DNA of 64,000 bases from an uncultured Collinsella sp. (GTDB taxonomy: Bacteria > Actinomycetota > Coriobacteriia > Coriobacteriales > Coriobacteriaceae), in contig UQHK01000001.1 in the NCBI GenBank assembly GCA_900540855.1, positions 62,001 to 126,000 of the forward strand, given 5' to 3'. Below, one piece after another: positions 1-9,720 of the stretch. A program made the translations under genes and the position numbers. Under the pieces are notes generated by a model. It saw nothing but the letters and a program-made list of their open reading frames with translations. It did no database searches and was not told the origin of the DNA. The stretch's first letter is position 1. Each line of letters opens with the position of its first letter.

Positions 1-3
1 GAA

Positions 4-777
4 GTGACGGCTCCCGCATCCGCGCCGGCGCTGCGCATCTTCGCCGGCACCACCGAGGGCCGCCTTCTGTGCGAATGGGCGAGCGGGGCGGGCATCCCCG
101 CCCGTGCCTACGCGGCAACAGAGTACGGAGGCGAACTTTTGGGCGAGCTTCCGGGCATCGAGGTGCATGCGGGCAGGCTCGACGAGGCCGACATGGAGCG
201 CGAGCTTTCCGGCGCGCGCATCGTCGTCGACGCCACGCACCCCTTCGCTACGCTCGCAAGCGACAACATCCGGGTCGCTTCGCTCGCCGTGGGTGCACGA
301 TGCCTGCGCCTTGCGCGCCCGGTCGAGGCGCTGCCCAAAGGCGTCGTGCCGGTCGCGTCGATCGCCTGCGCGGCGCGCTTTCTCTCCGAGAACCCGGGTC
401 GCGTTCTTCTCACGACGGGGAGCAAGGAGCTTGCTCCCTACACGCGCGTCGCCGATTTCGCGGAGCGCTTCTTCGTGCGTGTGCTCCCGCTGCCCGGTGC
501 TATAACGAAGTGCATCGACGCGGGGTTTTCGCCGTCGCACGTCATCGGCATGCAGGGGCCCTTCACCCGCGAGCTCAACGAGGCGATGCTTCGGCAGGTG
601 GGCGCCCAGTGGCTTGTGACCAAGGACTCGGGAACCGTAGGCGGCACGGCCGAGAAGCTCGCCGCAGCGCGCGCCGTGGGAGCGCGCTGTATCGTGGTCA
701 CCCGTCCCGCCGAGGGAGGCGGGGCCCTTTCGCTTCGGGAAGTGGAAGATGCGCTCTTACGGGAGTTCGCGCGCTAG
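4..777 (+). CDS. cobK: Precorrin-6A / cobalt-precorrin-6A reductase
   Basis: The 257-residue product reduces the precorrin-6A macrocycle in cobalamin synthesis and is cytosolic. Family signatures are visible in order: a nucleotide-binding start (IFAGTTEGRLL, residues 12-22), LLTTGSKEL near residue 138, QGPFTRELNEAML near 182 and VTKDSGTVGGTAEKL near 205, as in CobK/CbiJ. Length matches the family (about 250). The GTG at position 4 overlaps a TGA at 5-7, the GTGA arrangement of a translationally coupled gene, so the gene probably ends a cobalamin operon lying to the left. Because the window begins 3 bases earlier, an upstream start cannot be excluded. Whether the enzyme prefers the cobalt form (CbiJ) cannot be told from sequence. 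Confidence 0.9.
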   Translation: MTAPASAPALRIFAGTTEGRLLCEWASGAGIPARAYAATEYGGELLGELPGIEVHAGRLDEADMERELSGARIVVDATHPFATLASDNIRVASLAVGARCLRLARPVEALPKGVVPVASIACAARFLSENPGRVLLTTGSKELAPYTRVADFAERFFVRVLPLPGAITKCIDAGFSPSHVIGMQGPFTRELNEAMLRQVGAQWLVTKDSGTVGGTAEKLAAARAVGARCIVVTRPAEGGGALSLREVEDALLREFAR

Positions 778-810
778 GCGCTCGCCGCGCCTGCGAGGAG
801 GATCGCCTCG

Positions 811-889
811 AGCAAGCTCGACCCGTACAAGCCCGTCATCCACCAATAGCTCGAGGACGCCCGGAACTGGCGCAAACAGCCCTTCAATA
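811..889 (+). pseudogene. Remnant of an IS21-family transposase (istA-like)
   Basis: Reading from 811, the frame gives SKLDPYKPVIHQ, a TAG stop at 847-849, then LEDARNWRKQ. This resembles the conserved IstA stretch KLDPYKP-I-WLEEDR-RKQRHTA just after the helix-turn-helix region. Only about 26 codons survive, with an in-frame stop. Similarity ends where the palindromic element at 890 starts. The assignment rests on recalled family motifs and needs a protein search. Confidence 0.5.
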
Positions 890-956
890 AGTTGCGGTGA
901 AATAGTGTCTGTTTTTGCTGCTAGATAGCATACTCGGTCCCTAAATCACCGTAACT
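890..956. repeat. 67-bp palindromic repeat, copy 1
   Basis: Arms agttgcggtgaaatag (890-905) and ctaaatcaccgtaact (941-956) are inverted repeats with two mismatches around a loop of about 35 bases. A second element with closely related arms and almost the same length is at 17235-17300, so this looks like a small dispersed (MITE- or REP-like) element. It abuts an IS21 remnant and lies between convergent cobK and the ABC permease gene, where it could also act as a terminator. Confidence 0.7.
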
Positions 957-969
957 TGTCGGTGGTGGC

Positions 970-2184
970 TTACTGGTAGCGTAGGCACTCCACCGGGTCG
1001 AGCTTTGCCGCGCGTCGAGCGGGGTAGAAGCCAAAGATTACGCCGATGCCGACGGAGACGGCGAAGGCCAGCAGCACCGTGGCGATTGAAAAACTCGGTG
1101 TGATTTGCCCGCTGGCACCGAGCTCGCCAAGAATCCCGGATCCGGAGGCAAACATCGCGAGGCCCCAGGCCAGCAGATAGCCTATCAGGACACCCAGCAG
1201 GCCACCGGTGACGCACAGCGCCGAGGACTCGGCCAAAAACTGCGCGGTGATATCGCGACGACTGGCGCCCAGAGCGCGACGGATGCCGATCTCGCGGATG
1301 CGCTCAGTCACGTTGGTGAGCATCATGTTCATAATGCCGATACCGCCGACAAGCAGCGAGATACTGGCGACAGCACCCATGATGAGCGAGAAGGCGCCCA
1401 TAAAGGAATTGAGGGAGTCGATAGCGCTTTTCATGGAGGTCGCCGATACACTGTCGTACTCATCATCCTCCGCGATACCCTTCATCGCGCGCACCTTGGA
1501 CTCGATGGTCTTGCAGAGCTCATCCATGTCCGTGCCCTCGGCGGCAAGTGCCGTCACGCTGGGGAATGAAGGATTCTCGTCGCCAAATAGGCCGGAGATG
1601 GTTTCGCGTGGCATATACAAAGTGAGCGAGCCCATGGAGTCGCTGCCGCCATCAATCACGCCTACAATCTGCACCTCGCCGTTGGACACTTTGATGGTTT
1701 TTCCCAGCGCATCCTGTTCGTTGCCGTAAAGCTGATCGGCGCCGCCGCGGCTGATGAGCGCCACGCGCGAGCCTGCCTTTGACTCGACATCGGTGTAGGT
1801 GCGCCCCGCAACGAGCTTACTGGCACCCACGGCGTCGAGCATGTCGCTATCGACACCCTGTGCCATGACGGTATAGCTTTTATCGCCGGTCTTGTACTCG
1901 GTATACGCGCTTTTGACAATGCCGATCTGTTCTATCTGCGGCACCAGTTTTTTAAGCTTCTGGACGTCAGAATCAGAGAGTTCTTGGGACGAATAGATCT
2001 GAACCATGCGAGCTGCGTTGAGGCCCAGGCTGTTGACCAAGCTGTTTTGGATGCCGCCGATGAGCGAAGTCATGGCAATGACCGAGGCGATGCCAATGAC
2101 GATGCCAAGGATGGTGAGCAGGCTGCGCCCCTTGTTGGCCTCGAGCGAGTGAAGGGCTTCTTGGACAAGATCGCGGGTGCTCAT
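970..2184 (-). CDS. ABC transporter permease, MacB/FtsX type
   Basis: The 404-residue membrane protein has the MacB architecture: one N-terminal transmembrane helix (SLLTILGIVIGIASVIAMT, about residues 20-38), a large extracellular domain, and three C-terminal helices with the FtsX core (GGIGIMNMMLTNVTERIREI, then GIRRALGASRRDI). With the ATPase and HlyD-like adaptor encoded just upstream it should form a tripartite-like exporter powered from the cytoplasm. Such systems export peptides, lipoproteins or macrolides; the substrate here is unknown. Its ATG overlaps the ATPase stop by four bases (ATGA at 2181-2184), so translation is coupled. It is the last gene of the operon. Closely related alternatives are bacteriocin-immunity SalY-type permeases. 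Confidence 0.9.
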   Translation of the reverse strand: MSTRDLVQEALHSLEANKGRSLLTILGIVIGIASVIAMTSLIGGIQNSLVNSLGLNAARMVQIYSSQELSDSDVQKLKKLVPQIEQIGIVKSAYTEYKTGDKSYTVMAQGVDSDMLDAVGASKLVAGRTYTDVESKAGSRVALISRGGADQLYGNEQDALGKTIKVSNGEVQIVGVIDGGSDSMGSLTLYMPRETISGLFGDENPSFPSVTALAAEGTDMDELCKTIESKVRAMKGIAEDDEYDSVSATSMKSAIDSLNSFMGAFSLIMGAVASISLLVGGIGIMNMMLTNVTERIREIGIRRALGASRRDITAQFLAESSALCVTGGLLGVLIGYLLAWGLAMFASGSGILGELGASGQITPSFSIATVLLAFAVSVGIGVIFGFYPARRAAKLDPVECLRYQ

Positions 2185-2954
2185 TCCTTCGCTCCCTTCG
2201 GCTGATTGGTGGATGTCGAAATCGTGGGCAGGGCGTTCACGGCCCCGCGTAACGTATTCGGTGTATGCGCGACATATGCGCCGTCATGGATTCGCCCGTC
2301 ACGGATGGTTACGGCTCGATCGGCCTCGGCGGCGATGCCGGGGTCGTGTGTGATAAGCACGATGGTTTTGCCGCGCTCCTGGAGCTTGTGGAAGGTTTCC
2401 ATGACGAGCGCTCCCGTGGCGGAGTCCAGGTTGCCCGTCGGCTCGTCGGCCAAAATGATGGGTGGATCGTTGACAAGGGCGCGCGCGATGGCGACGCGCT
2501 GCATCTGTCCGCCCGAGAGCTCCGATATACGATGGTCCCAATGGTCGACCGGAAGCGTGACGGCTTGCAGCGCGTGTACGGCGCGCATCTCGCGCTGGCT
2601 GCGCGGCACATTGGTGTAGGACAGCGGCAGCATGACGTTTTCGATCACCGTCAGGCGCGGCAGCAGATTAAAGCTCTGAAAGACAAAGCCGATGCTCAGC
2701 GCTCGCACCTCGGTGAGCTCGTCATCGTCGAGCTCGGCGACGTTGAGCCCTTGCAGGAAGTAATCGCCCGCCGTCGGTTTGTCCAGGCAGCCCAGGATGT
2801 TCATGAGCGTCGACTTGCCTGAGCCCGAGGGGCCGGTGATGGCAACGAACTCACCGGGATCTACTGCCAGGCTCACGTTATGCAGGATGTGGGCGCAACC
2901 GGCCTCGCTCTCAAAGATGCGGTGCACGTTGCGGATGTCGATGACGGGACGCAT
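2181..2954 (-). CDS. ABC transporter ATP-binding protein, MacB/LolD type
   Basis: The 257-residue ATPase carries Walker A (GPSGSGKSTLMNILGCLDKP), the Q loop (FVFQSFNLLPRLT), the ABC signature (LSGGQMQRVAIARAL), Walker B (ILADEPTGNLD) and the H-loop histidine (VLITHD). The phrase EPTGNLDS is typical of the MacB/LolD/SalX class that works with FtsX-like permeases. Its ATG (2954-2952) overlaps the stop of the adaptor gene (TAATG) and its own stop overlaps the permease start, so the three genes form one tightly coupled operon. The C-terminal 25 residues, rich in Asn and Thr, are outside the conserved fold. It drives export by the neighbouring permease; the substrate is not known. Confidence 0.92.
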   Translation of the reverse strand: MRPVIDIRNVHRIFESEAGCAHILHNVSLAVDPGEFVAITGPSGSGKSTLMNILGCLDKPTAGDYFLQGLNVAELDDDELTEVRALSIGFVFQSFNLLPRLTVIENVMLPLSYTNVPRSQREMRAVHALQAVTLPVDHWDHRISELSGGQMQRVAIARALVNDPPIILADEPTGNLDSATGALVMETFHKLQERGKTIVLITHDPGIAAEADRAVTIRDGRIHDGAYVAHTPNTLRGAVNALPTISTSTNQPKGAKE

Positions 2955-4375
2955 TACTTGCCCTCGTCGGCAGGCATGTTGTCGCCGCCGTCTGCCGTCA
3001 TTCCTGTGCCGGTATCCGTCACGATGGTGTCGCCGTCGCGTAGCTTGGTAACCGGGACGTCTGGATTGATCTCGTTGCCCTGGTCGTCGCGCTTGACCTG
3101 CGTCTTACCGACTACAGCCTCGTTGTCGTTTTGCGTCACGACGGTCACCTTCACGCGGCGCGTCTTTTTACCCTCCGAATCGGTGGCCAAATTGACGTAA
3201 TAGTGCTCGCCATCTTCGGTCATCAGCGCCATGGTCGGCACCATCACCACGTCGTCGAGCTTCTCGGTCACTACCGAGACCTCGGCAGTCATACCCGGCT
3301 TAAGGCGACTGTCAGGTGCTTCGATGAGGATGTCGACGTTAAAGGTCACACTGCCGCCGCTCCCGGAGGAGGAGTCGGAGTTTGCCACCGAGGCGATAGC
3401 CGTGACGGTGCCCTGGCTCACGATATCGGGAAACGCGGGGTAGGTCACGTTGGCGCATTGGCCCACGGCAATTTTGGCGATATCCTTTTCGCCCACCTGA
3501 ACCGTCACCTTCATCTTGGACAGGTCGGCGATCTGCATGCACTGCTTGCCGCCGCTCGTATCGCTTTCGCCCATGATCATGCCGCCTGTTACCGTGGCGC
3601 CCACCTTGGCGTTGAGCGCCACGATGCTGCCCGAGCTCGGGGCCGTGACCGTACGGCTGGCGGCCTTGGCGTTCGCCTGATCGAGGTTTGCCTGGGCCGA
3701 TGTGAGGCTGCGCTGCGCGGCCGATACGGCGTTCGTGTCCGCTGATGCGGCGGTGATGCCAGCCGCTGCGGAACCTCCGTCGACGTCCGTCGTTGGGTTG
3801 GCCTGCGCAGCAGCTGCGGCTTTCTTCGCGTTGGCGAGGTCTTCTTGAGCGGCTGCAACTGCACGCTGCGCCTCGGCAACGTTGCGATCGAGCTCGTCGT
3901 TTTTAATGGTCATAAGCACGTCGCCCTCGTTGACGGATTGGCCTGCCTGCACGTTGATCGAATCGACCGTGCCGTCGACAGAAGGGGAGACCACTGAGGA
4001 CGAAATGGGTTTGAGCTGGCCTTTTGCCTCGACCGTTGTGCTAAACGTGCCCTCGGTCACCATGTCGGTCGCAGGCCCGCTATCGCCCTGTGGCTGCGCA
4101 TTGATAACCAGGGTTGCGACAATGGCAATGAGCGCGATGGCACCTACGACGCCGACGGCAATACCGCGTCGAATCAGCTTTTTGCGTCGACGTTCGGCAC
4201 GTTTTGCCTTGAGCTTGGCATATGCCTCTTCATCGGAAATATCGGCCGTATCGTTCGTGCGTCCGTTCTGCTTGTCGGCATGTACGTCTGTAATCAGAGG
4301 AATCGTTTCGGTGGCACCTTCGGGCGTGTGCTCGGTATCATCCGGGCCCGGGGCGATCGTGGGGACATTCGGCAT
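2954..4375 (-). CDS. HlyD/MacA-family efflux adaptor subunit
   Basis: This 473-residue protein is the extracytoplasmic adaptor of the ABC exporter. A Lys/Arg-rich cytosolic head (AERRRKKLIRR) precedes one transmembrane helix (about residues 72-92). A biotinyl-lipoyl-like half motif follows (SPSVDGTVDSINVQAGQSVNEG), then an Ala-rich alpha-helical hairpin (AQRAVAAAQEDLANAKKAAA), the second lipoyl half and beta-barrel domains. ATG at 4375 is preferred because AAAGGAG lies about five bases before it; an in-frame start further upstream lacks this. In Gram-positive relatives such adaptors span the wall rather than reach an outer-membrane channel. It is the first gene of a three-gene operon with the ATPase and permease. 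A Gly/Ser stretch (SSSGSGGS) looks like a linker. Confidence 0.88.
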   Translation of the reverse strand: MPNVPTIAPGPDDTEHTPEGATETIPLITDVHADKQNGRTNDTADISDEEAYAKLKAKRAERRRKKLIRRGIAVGVVGAIALIAIVATLVINAQPQGDSGPATDMVTEGTFSTTVEAKGQLKPISSSVVSPSVDGTVDSINVQAGQSVNEGDVLMTIKNDELDRNVAEAQRAVAAAQEDLANAKKAAAAAQANPTTDVDGGSAAAGITAASADTNAVSAAQRSLTSAQANLDQANAKAASRTVTAPSSGSIVALNAKVGATVTGGMIMGESDTSGGKQCMQIADLSKMKVTVQVGEKDIAKIAVGQCANVTYPAFPDIVSQGTVTAIASVANSDSSSGSGGSVTFNVDILIEAPDSRLKPGMTAEVSVVTEKLDDVVMVPTMALMTEDGEHYYVNLATDSEGKKTRRVKVTVVTQNDNEAVVGKTQVKRDDQGNEINPDVPVTKLRDGDTIVTDTGTGMTADGGDNMPADEGK

Positions 4376-4409
4376 AGCGTCTCCTTTATAGATAGAACCT
4401 CGATAAGTA

Positions 4410-4439
4410 TATGCGCCCATCGTTTGGGGTGGGCGCATA
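4410..4439 (-). terminator. Stem-loop downstream of the L,D-transpeptidase gene
   Basis: tatgcgccca (4410-4419) pairs perfectly with tgggcgcata (4430-4439). It lies 68 bases past the L,D-transpeptidase stop and 35 bases before the MacA-like start on the same strand. It has no clear run of T, so it may be a weak terminator or a 5' leader hairpin. Confidence 0.45.
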
Positions 4440-4507
4440 GGACGGTTTCTTTCGGAACTGTTAGATTGTTTGCATCGGTTCCACGTTGTATTAATGCGCG
4501 CGTTGCA

Positions 4508-6232
4508 CTACGAGTGGACAACCACGCACAGACCGACTTTGATGCAATCGTGCAGCGCCTTGGCGTCGGCTAGGCGCAGGTTAATACATCCGTGGCTACC
4601 GCACCACTTGTAGGAGTTGGGGTCGTCGAAACTCTTGTCGTTTTGCCACGTTGCATCGTGGAAACCGACCATGTTTCCCTCAAACGGCATCCAATAGCTG
4701 ACCGGGCTCTCGTATTTGGGCTTGCCGGTCTCGGGGTCCTTGGCACCGATGAGCTTGCTGGCGCCATTGTTGCTGTTGATCTGCCAAACGCCTTCGGGGG
4801 TGGCGTCCTCTCCCGGCTTGCCGGAGATAAAGTTGGCCTCCCACACGATATTGCCGCTCTCGTCGTAGTAGCGCGCGTGCTGCTCGGACAGATCGACATC
4901 GACGTATGCCTTCCAGTCGGGCTCTCCCTTTGCAGTAAAGGTGTCGGCCTTCTGGGAGTACTTGATCTCGATTTCGCCGGTCTGTTTGTTGTTAATGGCG
5001 TCCTCGACCTGCTTGGCGAGCGAGCTGCTGTCGATGGACCAACCAAAGTCGCCGCCTTCGACGGCGCATTGCTTGCCATCGGCGCGCGTCCACCAGCGAG
5101 TGGAGCCCACGGTATTGAAGCCGTTGGCAAGCTCGGCTGCCCAGCTGCTGATCTGCGACGTATCGAGTGTGGGGTTGGCCGGATCGGCAAAGCTGATCCA
5201 CTGCAACACGGAGCTGCCATCAACCTTGCCGGCATCCTCGCCGTTGAGCTTGAGGGTCACGTTTACGCCCAGGAAGTTGTTGGCGGCATCGCATGCGGTC
5301 TGAATCTGATCATCGGTCAGCGTTCCATTGAGCGGTTCATAGGCATCGTTGCCGAGCTTGGAAAGGTCTACGGTCTCGGACAGCGAGGCAAGCTCGAGTT
5401 CGGCATACTTAATGACATGCTCGCGGTCGAGTTTTTCGTTGGAGCGCGCCTTCTCGACGGTAAACTTGCCGGCCTGCTCGTCATAGGAGCTATTGGCCTC
5501 GAACGTGCCCGAACGCCCCTCGTTAAACTCGTCGATGGCGGCGCCCAGATCCTGCTCAAACTTCTTTTGGTCAAAAGTGTCGGAGAGCATGGACAGGTCG
5601 ACGTCTTGATCAAGATCGACTTCGTTGGAGGTAGCGGTTGTTTTGGTCTTTCCGCTTAAGGATTCCACAAGGCGGACCGGCCATACAAAGGCTTCGTTGT
5701 GGCTGATGATCTCTTTTGCGGCAGCTTCGCCGTCGACGATGGGCTCATCGGACTCGGGCTGATACGTCCAGCTAAAGTCATCGCCTGTCACGGTGAGCTT
5801 ATAGTGCTTCCATGCCGAGTTGACCTTGGTGGCGGCAGACGAAGCGTTGGAGAACGAGACGTCGACGCCGGCGATGGTGGTGTTGGGGTAGGCTAGCTGG
5901 GAAAACGCTACGACGCCTACGATATAGACAATGACGATAAGACCCAGGACGACAAAGAGCGTCGTCTTTTTGCCCGACTTATTGTTCTCGGCGGGTTTGC
6001 GCGCGGGGTCGCGATCGCCTCGACCGTGCACGTGGGGCTGCTTGGGCGCATTGCCGTTTGCCTGGCGCTGCTGACGTGGCTGACGCTGCTGGTTCGGGCG
6101 TTGGGAAGCGTTTGCCGCACCACGCTCCTGACCGTGGCTCGGCGCGATAGGACGCGGCGACTGAACGCCACCGGTGTGCCTGCTCGGCTGCTGCGGATCG
6201 GGAATCAGTTGAGTTCGATCGTTTTGCGACAT
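4508..6232 (-). CDS. L,D-transpeptidase (YkuD family) with peptidoglycan-binding domain
   Basis: The 574-residue, membrane-anchored cell-wall enzyme makes or edits 3-3 peptidoglycan cross-links or attaches proteins to peptidoglycan. A disordered Gln/Pro/Arg-rich cytosolic head (1-85) is followed by one transmembrane helix (about 91-112), a long extracellular region resembling the PG_binding_4 domains found with this family, and a C-terminal YkuD catalytic domain. The catalytic signature HGCINLRLADA is present near residue 548, with the expected His and Cys; an upstream histidine (MVGFHDATW) also fits. Start 6232 was chosen because AAGGA lies ten bases upstream, whereas an ATG three codons earlier leaves almost no spacing. 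The gene stands alone on the minus strand; the promoter is not obvious. Confidence 0.9.
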   Translation of the reverse strand: MSQNDRTQLIPDPQQPSRHTGGVQSPRPIAPSHGQERGAANASQRPNQQRQPRQQRQANGNAPKQPHVHGRGDRDPARKPAENNKSGKKTTLFVVLGLIVIVYIVGVVAFSQLAYPNTTIAGVDVSFSNASSAATKVNSAWKHYKLTVTGDDFSWTYQPESDEPIVDGEAAAKEIISHNEAFVWPVRLVESLSGKTKTTATSNEVDLDQDVDLSMLSDTFDQKKFEQDLGAAIDEFNEGRSGTFEANSSYDEQAGKFTVEKARSNEKLDREHVIKYAELELASLSETVDLSKLGNDAYEPLNGTLTDDQIQTACDAANNFLGVNVTLKLNGEDAGKVDGSSVLQWISFADPANPTLDTSQISSWAAELANGFNTVGSTRWWTRADGKQCAVEGGDFGWSIDSSSLAKQVEDAINNKQTGEIEIKYSQKADTFTAKGEPDWKAYVDVDLSEQHARYYDESGNIVWEANFISGKPGEDATPEGVWQINSNNGASKLIGAKDPETGKPKYESPVSYWMPFEGNMVGFHDATWQNDKSFDDPNSYKWCGSHGCINLRLADAKALHDCIKVGLCVVVHS

Positions 6233-6343
6233 CGTATGCATATCCTTCGAATTTCGCCTTGCGGCTCATCGTGTTTTTACTGGGCTTGCATTATAGCGAT
6301 TACCTAGTTGTTTGTGGTACGGAAACGGTGGCATTCAAAAGAG

Positions 6344-6361
6344 GTGGGACATTTGTCCCAC
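6344..6361 (-). terminator. Short GTGGGACA/TGTCCCAC hairpin after sdaA
   Basis: gtgggaca (6344-6351) and tgtcccac (6354-6361) form an eight-base perfect stem about 20 bases past the serine dehydratase stop. No long T-run follows. It shares the GGGACA motif with the longer palindromes elsewhere in the window. Confidence 0.4.
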
Positions 6362-6381
6362 TATCGAGTCGTTCTTGGTCA

Positions 6382-7989
6382 CTACCCGCATACACCGCAT
6401 TTTGCACAGGCCGAAAGTGCGGCCGGAGCCTGTGCGATGCCGCCCTTTGCCGTCTCGCGCAGCGTGGCCGGCAGGGCGTGGCCAACCGAGAGCATGACGT
6501 GTGCCATCTGGTCAAACGGCACCAGGCTCTTAATGCCGGCGAGGGCGAGTTGTGCGGAGCTAAAGGCGGCTGCCACGCCGATGGCGTTGCGGTTTTGGCA
6601 GGGCACCTCCACGAGGCCACCGACGGGGTCACAAACGAGGCCCAGCAGATTACTCAGCGCGATGGAACTGGCGTCGAGCGCCTGCTCGGGTGTGCCGCCG
6701 AGCATCTGCACTAGCGCGGCGGCGGCCATGGCGGCCGCACTTCCGACCTCGGCCTGACAGCCGCCCTCGGCGCCGGCAACGCAGGCGCTCGTGGTGAGGT
6801 TGAGGCCGATGGCGGCGGCGCAGTAGAGCGCGTCCATCACCTGCTCGTCGTCGAGCTGCAGGTGGTCGGCGAGTGCCAGTACACAGCCGGGGACGACGCC
6901 CGCGGATCCTGCCGTCGGAGCTGCGACGATTACGCCCATCGTGGCCGAGCGCTCGAGCACGGCCATGGCGCGGGCCACGGCGTCAGTCTGGACGGCGCCC
7001 ATTAAATTGGAGCTCAGGTCGTTGCGGCCGGTGGCATCGACAAGCTTGGCCTCGCCGCCGATAAGCCCGCCGAGCGAGCGCTGCGGATTGACGATAGGGG
7101 CCGTGGTCTCCTCGCGCATGACGTCGAGCACGCGGCGCATGGCGGCGACGGCGTGGGCCTCGCCGGTCAGGCGCGCCTCGCGAACGGCCATGACGGCGCC
7201 GATGCTGAGCCCCAGTTCCTCGCACGCATCGAGCAGCTGCTCGCCGTCGTCGAAGATTTCCTTGGCCGAGACGCCGGGGGAGAGCGACGAAGCAGAACCG
7301 GGGAGCTCGATAAAGGTCGCGTAATCGACATTGTCGAGCTTACGCAGCATCGGGACAACAGTGTCGTCGGGCGCGCCGTCGGTCTCAAAGACGGAGTAGG
7401 CCTGGCCGCCCACTTCGGTGCGGTAGGTGCGGCAGAAGGCGATGTTCACGTGTGCGTAGGCGAGCAGGTTGGTGAGCGCGGCGAGCACGCCGGGGACGTC
7501 CTTGTGCGCCACGAAGAGCGTTGAGTACATGCCCGAGATGTCAACGCCGACGCCGTTAATGCGGCTGATGCGCATCTTGCCGCCGCCCAGGCTCTCACCG
7601 CGGACCTGTGCCGTCGCACCCGTGTCGTCGACCATGTCAATGTCGACGGTGTTGGGGTGGATGGAGGCGTCGTCGCCCTTGATGTCAAAGTGATATTCGA
7701 GGCCCTGCTCGCTTGCGAGGTCAAAGGCCTGCTTGATGTTCTCGTCATCGGTGTCGAGGCCCAGGATGCCCGCGACGAGCGCACGATCGGTGCCGTGGCC
7801 GCGGTAGGTGTGGGCAAAGGAGTTCCACAGGCCAAAGGTGACCTTAGTGATGCGGCCTTCCAGCAGGCTGGCGGCAACTTGGGCGCAGCGCAGGGCGCCG
7901 GCGGTGTGCGATGAGCTGGGGCCGACCATGACGGGGCCCAAGATCTCGAATGCCGAGGTCGTAGCTAGTGTTTGTGGCTTGCCTGCCAT
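6382..7989 (-). CDS. sdaA: L-serine ammonia-lyase (L-serine dehydratase), single chain, iron-sulfur type
   Basis: The 535-residue enzyme deaminates L-serine to pyruvate and ammonia using a [4Fe-4S] cluster. The beta domain comes first (GPSSSHTAGALRCAQV, residues 18-33), followed by an ACT-like segment (about 150-225, TLFVAHKDVPGVLAAL), then the alpha domain (about 250-535) with AAPTAGSAGVVPGCVLALAD and cysteines at GCVLA, ACVAGAEGGCQ and LVCDPVGG that fit cluster ligation. Bacilli split these parts into two proteins and E. coli SdaA lacks the ACT insert, so this is a fused, ACT-containing form that may be allosterically tuned. ATG at 7989 has CAGGAG upstream; a longer in-frame extension would run into the palindrome at 8045. 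It is monocistronic on the minus strand. Confidence 0.92.
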   Translation of the reverse strand: MAGKPQTLATTSAFEILGPVMVGPSSSHTAGALRCAQVAASLLEGRITKVTFGLWNSFAHTYRGHGTDRALVAGILGLDTDDENIKQAFDLASEQGLEYHFDIKGDDASIHPNTVDIDMVDDTGATAQVRGESLGGGKMRISRINGVGVDISGMYSTLFVAHKDVPGVLAALTNLLAYAHVNIAFCRTYRTEVGGQAYSVFETDGAPDDTVVPMLRKLDNVDYATFIELPGSASSLSPGVSAKEIFDDGEQLLDACEELGLSIGAVMAVREARLTGEAHAVAAMRRVLDVMREETTAPIVNPQRSLGGLIGGEAKLVDATGRNDLSSNLMGAVQTDAVARAMAVLERSATMGVIVAAPTAGSAGVVPGCVLALADHLQLDDEQVMDALYCAAAIGLNLTTSACVAGAEGGCQAEVGSAAAMAAAALVQMLGGTPEQALDASSIALSNLLGLVCDPVGGLVEVPCQNRNAIGVAAAFSSAQLALAGIKSLVPFDQMAHVMLSVGHALPATLRETAKGGIAQAPAALSACAKCGVCG

Positions 7990-8044
7990 ATGCGCTCCTG
8001 TTCTATCCCATCGTCCCGAGGGGCGGGGCATACTCTGTCCCGCC

Positions 8045-8165
8045 GTTCCGAGGGCTTTAGTATTTGGTCGCCTGCTCGGACAGTCCTGCTCGCACGGAGG
8101 CCACATTAAGTGGCCTCCGGCTCGTGCGGAACTCGCGATCGACCAAATACTAAAGCCCTCGGAAC
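8045..8165. repeat. 121-bp palindromic element with perfect 26-bp arms
   Basis: Arms 8045-8070 (gttccgagggctttagtatt...) and 8140-8165 are exact reverse complements over 26 bases. The loop holds a second hairpin, ggaggccac/gtggcctcc around attaa, and an outer cgcacg/cgtgcg pair, so the transcript could form a nested cruciform. It lies between the sdaA start and the metK terminator, in the sdaA promoter or leader region. Its size and perfection exceed an ordinary terminator. Confidence 0.85.
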
Positions 8166-8261
8166 TTAGGATACATGGTTGGAGTCGCTCTGCTGCGAAA
8201 TTTATCGGCCTATGACCTATTCCATGTCCCAGGTCGGCTCATCTTCACCATCTTTAAATAA

Positions 8262-8298
8262 AAAAGAAGTACCGGTTGGAGCCGGTACTTCTTTTGGT
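8262..8298 (-). terminator. Rho-independent terminator of metK (works in both directions)
   Basis: aaaagaagtaccgg (8262-8275) pairs perfectly with ccggtacttctttt (8282-8295), giving a 14-bp stem with T-rich tails on both strands. It lies 35 bases beyond the metK stop. Confidence 0.85.
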
Positions 8299-8332
8299 GC
8301 GTTGTTTCTTGGCTGTAGCTTTTGCCGTTAGC

Positions 8333-9613
<1,281 letters not shown>

Positions 9614-9720
9614 GATTGTCCTTTCAAAAACGTGTCCCAGCGACCGTTACCATTCCGCCGGGCTCTCTATGCAAGGGCACATCATAGCGCGTAAATCAAA
9701 CATTCACACCCTTTCCGCAC

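Noticed and set aside
9614..9720. SAM riboswitch upstream of metK
   Set aside because: The leader of about 100 bases lacks the conserved core motifs and stems I would expect; only an ordinary ribosome site is seen.
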